This document shows positions 57,884 to 64,000 of a stretch of DNA of 64,000 bases, in pieces. The translations under genes were made by a program, and so were the position numbers. The notes under the pieces are model-generated. The model saw only the letters and a list, made by a program, of their open reading frames with translations, was not told where the DNA came from and did not search any database. The DNA is from Acinetobacter calcoaceticus ANC 3811 (GTDB lineage Bacteria > Pseudomonadota > Gammaproteobacteria > Pseudomonadales > Moraxellaceae). Numbering within the stretch: the stretch's first letter is position 1; each line of letters begins with the position of its first letter. Where the stretch lies: contig NZ_KB976986.1 of NCBI RefSeq assembly GCF_000399665.1, forward strand, positions 3,094,733 through 3,158,732, in the 5' to 3' direction.

Positions 57884-57944
57884 GCATGCCAGTTTTGTGG
57901 AAAAGCTAAATAAATTTTGAAGGATGGCATGTTTTTAGCATAAG
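57884..57944 (+). promoter_or_regulatory. Inverted repeat and possible sigma-54 element upstream of hpxO
   Basis: CATGCCA near 57885 and TGGCATG near 57926 form an inverted repeat about 35 bp apart. The second arm starts TGGCATGTTTTTAGCA, which has GG and GC 10 nt apart as in RpoN promoters, though the -12 element is TAGC rather than TTGC. Weak evidence; it could be an operator instead. Confidence 0.3.
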
Positions 57945-57977
57945 CACTCTATAGGTGAATATCTATAGGAGCGTGTT

Positions 57978-59135
57978 ATGAATGTGGTGATTATTGGTGC
58001 GGGAATGGGAGGTCTAACCACAGGCATTGCATTAAAAAAATTTGGTCACCAAGTTCGTATTTTTGAGCAAACTGAAAAGATTCTTCCAGTTGGTGCTGCA
58101 ATTTCGCTGTGGTCGAATGGTGTCAAATGTCTAAACTATCTAGGATTAACTGACAAAATCGCCAAACTTGGTGGACAAATGGATGATTTGGCCTATGTGG
58201 ATGGTTTAACTGGAGATGTGATGACACAATTCAGTTTACTACCATTAATTGAAGAAGTAGGCCAAAGACCTTATCCAGTTGCACGTGCCGATTTACAAAA
58301 TATGCTGATGGATGAATTTGGCAGAGATCAGATTTATTTAGGTAAAAAAATGGTCAGCCTTCAAGACAAAGCTGATTATGTTGAGGTCCATTTTGCAGAT
58401 GGCAGTTCAACGCAGGCTGATCTATTAATTGGGGCTGACGGTACTCACTCACTTACACGGACCTATGTTTTGGGCCAACAAGTACAGCGCCGTTATGCGG
58501 GTTATGTGAACTGGAATGGCCTGGTTGAAATATCTGAAGATTTAGCTCCAGCTCAGCAATGGACAACTTATGTGGGAGAGGGCAAGCGAGCTTCTTTAAT
58601 GCCGGTTGCAGATGGTAAGTTCTATTTCTTTTTAGATGTACCTTTGCCAGTAGGTCTAGACAATAATCGAGATGACTATAAAAAACTTTTAAAACAATAT
58701 TTTGCTGATTGGTGTTTGCCAGTACAGCAACTCATTGAACGTTTAGACCCGCAAAAGACCAATCGGGTAGAAATCCATGACATTGAACCGTTTACTCAGT
58801 TTTATAAAGGTCGTGTGGTAATTTTAGGTGATGCTGCACACAGCACCACACCTGATATTGGTCAAGGCGGTTGCCAAGCGATGGAAGATGCGATTTATTT
58901 AGCGCGTTCTTTGCAAATTAACACTTTAGGTGTCGAAGATGCTTTACGTCGCTATCAAAATAAGCGCAATGAACGTGCAAATGAATTGGTACTTCGTGCG
59001 CGTAAACGCTGTGATGTGACCCATATGAAAGATGAATCGGTTACACAAGCGTGGTATGCAGAATTACGCCGTGAACAAGGCGGACATATTATGCAGGGGA
59101 TTATTAGCAATATTGTGGGTAATCCACTCGATTAA
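57978..59135 (+). CDS. hpxO: FAD-dependent urate hydroxylase
   Basis: A 385-residue flavin monooxygenase that turns urate into 5-hydroxyisourate with NADH and O2. The FAD site [29 protein letters not shown] is at the N terminus, DGTHSLTR in the middle, and [26 protein letters not shown] near residue 280. HpxO-type residues around [19 protein letters not shown] fit this subgroup. Surrounding uraH, uraD, puuE and alc genes support the call over other aromatic hydroxylases. Confidence 0.92.
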   Translation: MNVVIIGAGMGGLTTGIALKKFGHQVRIFEQTEKILPVGAAISLWSNGVKCLNYLGLTDKIAKLGGQMDDLAYVDGLTGDVMTQFSLLPLIEEVGQRPYPVARADLQNMLMDEFGRDQIYLGKKMVSLQDKADYVEVHFADGSSTQADLLIGADGTHSLTRTYVLGQQVQRRYAGYVNWNGLVEISEDLAPAQQWTTYVGEGKRASLMPVADGKFYFFLDVPLPVGLDNNRDDYKKLLKQYFADWCLPVQQLIERLDPQKTNRVEIHDIEPFTQFYKGRVVILGDAAHSTTPDIGQGGCQAMEDAIYLARSLQINTLGVEDALRRYQNKRNERANELVLRARKRCDVTHMKDESVTQAWYAELRREQGGHIMQGIISNIVGNPLD

Positions 59136-59141
59136 AACAAA

Positions 59142-59170
59142 AACAGCAAGGAATTTTCCTTGCTGTTTAA
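59142..59170 (+). terminator. Terminator between hpxO and the porin gene
   Basis: AACAGCAAGGA and TCCTTGCTGTT pair around ATTT, followed by TAAT. It can serve both converging genes. Confidence 0.75.
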
Positions 59171-59187
59171 TCTTCTAAATCATAATT

Positions 59188-59913
59188 TTAGAAGTGGTAT
59201 TTAACCAAAGCACTGACGTTATTTTCGTCTGCACCTTTAATACCGAATTTGTTATTCCACACAGAGTGCTCAATACCGAGGTATAAACGTGTGTCAGGAG
59301 AAATGTGCTTACCTACATTCCATTTCCATTGTGTTGTCCAGTTCAACTCGCTGGCATGATCGCCCTCAGCAGTTGACCAGTCAAGGAAACCATCTACCAA
59401 GAAATCTTCAGATGCGATTTTAAATGGAATGCCATAAACGAATGTCATTTGATAATCGTCGTCGGTCTTGTCATTATCCGCACGGTAGAAGTTTAAATTT
59501 GCATATTGGAAATATGGGATATTTAAGTCAACTGCAAAACCATACAAGAAATTGTTGAAGTTGTTACCGTTTTCCCTATTGCCCTCCCAAGTAGTACTAA
59601 TCAGTACATCTTTGATCGGACCATACGCCAGTTTTTTGCCTGACACTTCGCCTAAGCTTAAACGTGGTGATAACTCAAAATATGTACTTTTATGATCGTC
59701 TTCACCACGCATGTGGTCCATGAAGAAAAACACATCAGCATATTTAACTTTCGCCGCATATTCCAAAGTAATCGTGGTTTCTTTGTCATCTACAACTTCA
59801 TAGTTTTCACCATAAAGTCCAGTCACGCTAAAATCTTGCCAGATTGGTTTTGCCTGAACCATGGCAGTTGCAGATAACAAGGCACAAGTCGCCGCAAGTT
59901 GCTTTAATTGCAT
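59188..59913 (-). CDS. Tsx/OmpK-like outer-membrane channel
   Basis: A 241-residue protein with a signal peptide (MQLKQLAATCALLSATAMVQA) and alternating beta-strand pattern ending in ...ALVKYHF, the C-terminal aromatic of outer-membrane barrels. It matches the nucleoside-specific porin (Tsx/OmpK) family: FFFMDHMRGED, YFELSPRLSLG. Encoded between hpxO and the urate permease, it probably admits purines or allantoin to the periplasm (inference). GGGGAG lies before the ATG. Confidence 0.85.
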   Translation of the reverse strand: MQLKQLAATCALLSATAMVQAKPIWQDFSVTGLYGENYEVVDDKETTITLEYAAKVKYADVFFFMDHMRGEDDHKSTYFELSPRLSLGEVSGKKLAYGPIKDVLISTTWEGNRENGNNFNNFLYGFAVDLNIPYFQYANLNFYRADNDKTDDDYQMTFVYGIPFKIASEDFLVDGFLDWSTAEGDHASELNWTTQWKWNVGKHISPDTRLYLGIEHSVWNNKFGIKGADENNVSALVKYHF

Positions 59914-59993
59914 TTAAATGATCTCCCCCCAAATAAAGCACGCTAAGGATACAGTGTCTTAAGCAAAAATGAAGCCAAATTTGATCAACGGTT

Positions 59994-60020
59994 AAAAAAA
60001 TGCCCACCGAAGTGGGGCGC
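59994..60020 (-). terminator. Terminator of the urate permease gene
   Basis: On the minus strand GCCCCAC and GTGGGC pair around a UUCG loop (one bulge), followed by ATTTTTTT. Confidence 0.8.
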
Positions 60021-60034
60021 TAAAAACTAAAAGA

Positions 60035-61402
60035 TTAATGTGGGTTTTGTGTCTTTATTGTTTGGCTTAAATGCGGGGTACGCGAGCTGCGAAATGTGGG
60101 GAAATGATTAAATAATAAATTCAATAAGATAGCAAAAATACATGTTGAGCTAATGCCAGAATGGAATAAAGTTTGTACCCAAACTGGAAAATGAGCATAA
60201 AACTCATGATTAATAATTGGGATCATTCCTGCCGATAAAGCGGTCGCTACAATAATTAAATTTTTCTGATCGTTATAATCTATTTTTGCCAAAGTGCGAA
60301 TTCCACTCGCTGCAACCGATCCAAATAAGACCAAACCTGCACCACCAAGTACAGGCATTGGAATCGCGGCAATCAAACGCCCCATAATAGGGAGTAACCC
60401 CAAAATAATCAGAATCACACCGCCTGCTGCCACGACAAAACGGCTTTTGATGCCGGTAATTGCAACCAGTCCAACATTTTGGGCAAAAGCGCTTTGCATG
60501 AACGAACCAAAGATAGGTGCAAAAGCACTTGAAAACATATCTGCACGAACACCATTGGCAATACGTTTAGCATCTACTTCAGTTCCTACAATGTCTCCGA
60601 CAGCAATAATATCGGCTGTGGTTTCCGTCATAATGACTAGCGTCACAATCAACATCGACAAGATTGCACTAAGCTCGAAAGTCGGCAAACCAAATGCAAA
60701 TAGGTGTGGAAATTGCAGCCATGCGCCTGAGCTCACCTGAGTAAAATCACCAAAACCCATAAAGTAGGCGAGGGTGGTACCAGCAACAATAGCCAACAAA
60801 ATTGATAAGCGGCGAATGCTTGCTTGCGGCAGCATATTTAGAATAATCACAATGCCTAAGGTCAGTAAGGCTAAAGAGATATTTTCTACGCTCCCCCAAT
60901 CCGGTGCTTTGTTGTTACCTCCCATCATCCAGCGAATCGCAACGGGTAAAAGAGATAGTCCAATAATCGTGATGACGCATCCGGTCACAACGGGTGGGAA
61001 AAAACGAATAATTTTTGAAAAGTAAGGTGCAAGGCATAGTCCAATCAGAGATGCGACAATCACCGCACCATACACAGCAGGTAAGCCGCCACCTGTAGTG
61101 ATGATGGCAACCATAGTTGCAACACCTGCGAAAGACACACCCTGAACTAAAGGTAATTTTGCGCCTAGATATTTGGTTCCAATGGTTTGAATTAGTGTTG
61201 CTAATCCGCCTACAAATAGGGCTGCTGCAATCAACATTCCGACTTGTGCTGAGCTTAATCCAGCGGCTGTTCCAATAATGAGTGGCGGGGCAACAATGCC
61301 CCCATACATGGTCAGCACATGCTGTAAGCCGTAAGCAAAACTTTTGGAAATTCCTAAATATTCATGCTCTGGAGAAATCGCATTTTTTTGCTGATGATTC
61401 AT
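60035..61402 (-). CDS. Nucleobase:cation symporter-2 family permease (probable urate transporter)
   Basis: A 455-residue transporter with about 14 membrane segments. The family signature QHVLTMYGGIVAPPLIIGTAAGL is near residue 27 and the substrate helix motif TETTADIIAVGDIVG near 260; QSAFAQNVGLVAITGIKSRFVVAAGG also fits the UacT/XanP/PucJ group. With urate genes on both sides, urate or xanthine uptake is likely. It follows uraH by 24 bp in the puuE-uraD-uraH-permease operon. Confidence 0.92.
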   Translation of the reverse strand: MNHQQKNAISPEHEYLGISKSFAYGLQHVLTMYGGIVAPPLIIGTAAGLSSAQVGMLIAAALFVGGLATLIQTIGTKYLGAKLPLVQGVSFAGVATMVAIITTGGGLPAVYGAVIVASLIGLCLAPYFSKIIRFFPPVVTGCVITIIGLSLLPVAIRWMMGGNNKAPDWGSVENISLALLTLGIVIILNMLPQASIRRLSILLAIVAGTTLAYFMGFGDFTQVSSGAWLQFPHLFAFGLPTFELSAILSMLIVTLVIMTETTADIIAVGDIVGTEVDAKRIANGVRADMFSSAFAPIFGSFMQSAFAQNVGLVAITGIKSRFVVAAGGVILIILGLLPIMGRLIAAIPMPVLGGAGLVLFGSVAASGIRTLAKIDYNDQKNLIIVATALSAGMIPIINHEFYAHFPVWVQTLFHSGISSTCIFAILLNLLFNHFPTFRSSRTPHLSQTIKTQNPH

Positions 61403-61426
61403 ATTTTTCTCCTATTTATATTTGAA

Positions 61427-61750
61427 TTAACTACCGCGATAAGTGGAGTAAGCAAACGGGCTGATCAGTAAAGGAATGTGATAATGCTGATTGACGTCTT
61501 CTATAAAAAATTGAATACAAACACGCGGGAAAAAAGTTTTGATTTGCTGAGATGAAAAATAAGGCGCAATTTCAAATTCAAGTTGATAAGCACCTTTTTC
61601 AAAGTCCTTTATTCCAAAGTCACCAACTCGACCGTCTGGGTTAGTGGTTGCGGTCGCAATCAGCTCATGGGTTTCTGCATGAAACAACTTCACTTCTACG
61701 TGTGCAGCTGGTTTGCCTAAATTCGTATCTAAAATATGAGTGCTGATCAT
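61427..61750 (-). CDS. uraH: 5-hydroxyisourate hydrolase
   Basis: Transthyretin-like enzyme of 107 residues that opens 5-hydroxyisourate to OHCU. The N-terminal STHILDTNLGKPAAHV and C-terminal YHIPLLISPFAYSTYRGS (the YRGS signature) mark it out from true transthyretins. It overlaps uraD by 4 bp (ATGA). Confidence 0.96.
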   Translation of the reverse strand: MISTHILDTNLGKPAAHVEVKLFHAETHELIATATTNPDGRVGDFGIKDFEKGAYQLEFEIAPYFSSQQIKTFFPRVCIQFFIEDVNQHYHIPLLISPFAYSTYRGS

Positions 61751-62268
61751 GCTTGTATTTCCTGAGATAGACGTAATAGAGCAATCGCTGCGAGTTGCTC
61801 ATGTACAATTACTTTTTCGATAGCTAAGTCATGTTGTAAACGTTCATGTAGTTTTTTTAAAATCTCATCGCTACTAAGGCCCGCTGCTTTAATTAAAAAA
61901 ATAAAGCCAAATTTTTGTTCATAATCGAGGTTGCCTTGTAGCAGCGCTTGTTGCGTTTGTTCATCTAAAGAAATGCCAGCTTGTTCCTGATTTGAAAAAT
62001 GTTGCTCTTTTGCATTGAGTTGCTTTTTTGCTTGTCTTTCACCAATTTTTGGGTGGGTTGCTAAAGCAGTTTCAATGTCTTGCCATGACCACATTTGACT
62101 TAAATTGTCTGCATGATCTAAAAGAGATGCTCTTGTTGAATAAGGGCGTTCTGAGATGATTTTCTCGGCCCATGCGGGAATGTGGACACAGTTTTTTAAC
62201 AAAGTCTTGAGTTGTTCGGGTGGGGCTTGATTAAACTCGGCTAAAAACACTGTTATTCCTAAACTCAT
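61747..62268 (-). CDS. uraD: OHCU decarboxylase
   Basis: Decarboxylates 2-oxo-4-hydroxy-4-carboxy-5-ureidoimidazoline to S-allantoin. The ATG at 62268 gives about 173 residues; a longer frame adds a hydrophobic stretch without family match. Motifs HADNLSQMWSWQDIETALATHPKIGERQ and SNQEQAGIS with FGFIFLIKAAGLSSDEIL are diagnostic. No clear Shine-Dalgarno was seen. It is coupled to uraH. Confidence 0.95.
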   Translation of the reverse strand: MSLGITVFLAEFNQAPPEQLKTLLKNCVHIPAWAEKIISERPYSTRASLLDHADNLSQMWSWQDIETALATHPKIGERQAKKQLNAKEQHFSNQEQAGISLDEQTQQALLQGNLDYEQKFGFIFLIKAAGLSSDEILKKLHERLQHDLAIEKVIVHEQLAAIALLRLSQEIQA

Positions 62269-62349
62269 TGTCGTGATATAGAGTTTTAGCAATAACAGTG
62301 CCAAGAGGGGTTCATGATTTGCTTATTAATTTGGAAAATTAAAAATCAA

Positions 62350-63315
62350 TTATTTAGTTATGTGATTTTTATACCAATGTTCAGCAATATCTTGACGACT
62401 ACATATCCAGACACGATCGTGCATTTGAATATAGTCGAGAAATTTTTGTAGTGCTTTAAAACGACCCGGATGCCCTAAAATACGGCAGTGCATTCCAATC
62501 GACATCATTTTTGGTGCAGTTTCTCCCTCTGCATACAGCACATCAAAACTATCTTTTAAATATTGAAAAAACTGTTCTGAACTATTAAATCCGCCTGGTG
62601 AGCAGAATTTCATGTCGTTACATTCCAAGGTATAAGGAATAATTAGATGAGGACGTGATGCACCCGCAGCATTGGTGAGAGTCGTCCAAAAAGGTAGATC
62701 ATCGCCATAATAATCAGAGTCGTATTGAATTTGTGGGAACTCTGCAAGTAACTGACGGGTATTGGGGCTGTCGCGTCCGGTGTACCAACCTATCACTTTA
62801 TTTCCAAACAAGTTTTCTAAGACAGATAAAGCTTGTTCCATATGCTGTTTTTCAACTTCAATATCGGTATCTTGATAGTGAAGCCAACGATAACCATGAG
62901 AAACCACATCATAATCAGCTTGTTTAATCGCTTCCACAATATAAGGATTGCGGACAAGTGCCATTGCAACCCCAAAAATGGTCATTGGAAGTTTGCGCTT
63001 TTGGAACTCATTATGAATGCGCCAAAAACCAGCACGCGAACCATATTCGTACATCGAGTCCATCGACATATGTTTAGCTGGGTAACTTGCTGCACCAATA
63101 ATCTCCGATAAAAACTGTTCTGAGCCATCATCGCCGTGCTCAATATGTTTTTCGCCACCTTCTTCATAATTAAGAACAAATTGCACTGCAATCTTGGCAT
63201 TGTTAGGCCATTTCACCTGTGGAGGCTGTCCGTGATAACCGATCAAATCACGTGAATAAGGAGACTTTTGAATTTGCTCAATGAGCTCGGCTCCAGATAG
63301 ATAAGATTTGGACAC
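62350..63315 (-). CDS. puuE: Allantoinase PuuE (polysaccharide-deacetylase-like)
   Basis: Cleaves allantoin to allantoate without a metal-dependent amidohydrolase. The GTG at 63315 has AGGAGAG upstream and gives 321 residues; a longer frame starts at an ATG with no ribosome-binding site. Motifs AVQFVLNYEEGGEKHIEHGDDGSEQFLSE, YEYGSRAGFWRI, VSHGYRWLHY and WYTGRDSPNTRQLL fit PuuE. First gene of the puuE-uraD-uraH-permease operon. Confidence 0.94.
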   Translation of the reverse strand: MSKSYLSGAELIEQIQKSPYSRDLIGYHGQPPQVKWPNNAKIAVQFVLNYEEGGEKHIEHGDDGSEQFLSEIIGAASYPAKHMSMDSMYEYGSRAGFWRIHNEFQKRKLPMTIFGVAMALVRNPYIVEAIKQADYDVVSHGYRWLHYQDTDIEVEKQHMEQALSVLENLFGNKVIGWYTGRDSPNTRQLLAEFPQIQYDSDYYGDDLPFWTTLTNAAGASRPHLIIPYTLECNDMKFCSPGGFNSSEQFFQYLKDSFDVLYAEGETAPKMMSIGMHCRILGHPGRFKALQKFLDYIQMHDRVWICSRQDIAEHWYKNHITK

Positions 63316-63567
63316 GATTGCTCTCCTTTTGTTCAATTTTTCATAAAAATTTAAAAAATCAGCTTGCATATTTTTATAGATGGACTGATATTGAAGATAT
63401 GAAGATCTTCAAAATAAATTAAAACCAGTACGTTTAAGTCAGGAGATAACAAACCATTACACCATCAAAATGTACAATTGAAGTCAGTTCATGCATGCTT
63501 AAAACATGCCAACATAAAAAAGTTTTGCATAGAAAAGTTCCACAGTAAGAAAGAAAGGATGGTATTT

Positions 63568-63918
63568 ATGAATATTGAAATCCGCACAGATAAAAACATC
63601 CATAATAGTGAACGTTTAATTACTTATGTACGTACAGAACTTACTCAAGAATTCCAACGTCACAGCGAACGTATTACGCATTTCTCGGTTCATTTTAGTG
63701 ATGAAAATGGGGACAAAAGTGGTGACAAAGATATCCACTGTATGATTGAAGCACGTCCTTCAGGTTTGAAACCAGTTGCAGTTCACCATAAGGCAGGAAA
63801 TATTGACGCTTCAATCCATGGCGCGATTGAAAAATTAAAACGTAGCCTCGAACATACTTTTGAGAAAAAAGAACACCCGAGAGGTGGGCAACCAGAATTC
63901 ATTGATGATGAAGTTTAA
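63568..63918 (+). CDS. Ribosome hibernation factor-like protein (HPF/RaiA superfamily)
   Basis: Starting at the ATG at 63568 gives 116 residues; the longer frame begins in the leader without family match. The protein has the beta-alpha-beta-beta-beta-alpha pattern of HPF/RaiA: MNIEIRTDKNIHN, LITYVRTELTQEFQRHSERITHFSVHFSDEN, then DIHCMIEARPSGLKPVAVHHKAGNIDASIHGAIEKLKRSLEHTF. It would bind the 30S subunit in stationary phase. It is diverged from E. coli HPF and has a charged C-terminal tail. Confidence 0.75.
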   Translation: MNIEIRTDKNIHNSERLITYVRTELTQEFQRHSERITHFSVHFSDENGDKSGDKDIHCMIEARPSGLKPVAVHHKAGNIDASIHGAIEKLKRSLEHTFEKKEHPRGGQPEFIDDEV

Positions 63919-63930
63919 TTGAAAATGCTA

Positions 63931-63953
63931 AAAAGCCCTTCGGGGCTTTTTTT
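63931..63953 (+). terminator. Terminator after the HPF-like gene
   Basis: AAAAGCCC and GGGCTTTT pair around a TTCG tetraloop and T7 follows. Confidence 0.92.
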
Positions 63954-64000
63954 ATATTTGATGAAAATAAACTATTCACAACATTAGGTTTGCAATGCGA

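Noticed and set aside
60294..60740. 148-residue plus-strand ORF inside the permease gene
   Set aside because: Antisense shadow of a membrane protein with low-complexity composition; no ribosome-binding site or family match.
1..64000. CRISPR arrays and tRNA genes
   Set aside because: No regularly spaced repeats and no cloverleaf-like segment were noticed on reading; a tRNAscan-SE run would settle tRNAs.

Overview
The window is chromosomal DNA of an Acinetobacter, most likely of the A. calcoaceticus-baumannii complex. This is inferred from the low-GC coding style, the gene orders (glmU-glmS, phoB-phoR, hut, ribB-ribH-nusB-thiL-pgpA) and the form of the proteins. No species call can be proved from the sequence alone. 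I saw no rRNA, tRNA, CRISPR array, complete insertion sequence or prophage.

Layout. 1-8.2 kb is a histidine-utilisation locus (hutC 3' end, hutD, then hutU-hutH-hutT-hutI-hutG) that takes histidine to glutamate plus formamide, with a HutC-type palindrome before hutU. 8.4-11.8 kb holds an exported DUF885 metallopeptidase-like protein, murI and a LysE/RhtB exporter. 11.8-15.0 kb is an accessory patch beside glmS. It contains an orphan protein, a diverged second copy of the glmS 3' end, a self-contained structured-RNA transcription unit, a small secreted Cys-rich protein and a structured leader whose reading frame stops at the repeat border. 15.0-24.6 kb is core metabolism: glmS-glmU, then ribB-ribH-nusB-thiL-pgpA, a Smp/YtjB-like membrane protein and serB.

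25-45.8 kb is mostly housekeeping: an SCP2 protein, dtd, pncB, sulfurtransferase-psd, an exported acetamidase/formamidase behind a sigma-54-like promoter, an AcfC-like binding protein, a secreted lipase, phoB-phoR with a Pho box, a TetR/SDR pair, MATE, an aminotransferase, DUF445, a lipoprotein, DUF924, gshA and dsbB. 46.0-52.1 kb is a type VI secretion cargo module: vgrG, a LysM + lysozyme-like + M23 cell-wall effector and a probable periplasmic immunity protein. It is bordered by two near-identical terminators. 52.1-56.2 kb has two hydrolases and parE. 56.2-63.3 kb encodes urate breakdown (hpxO, uraH, uraD, puuE, alc, allA) with a permease and a porin. A ribosome-hibernation-like protein closes the window.

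The most unusual item is the transcription unit at about 14,009-14,358. It has a consensus sigma-70 promoter, about 215 nt of dense RNA pairing, a Shine-Dalgarno held in a hairpin, an 11-codon ORF and a terminator. It lies inside a roughly 1.5 kb segment bounded by duplicated glmS ends.
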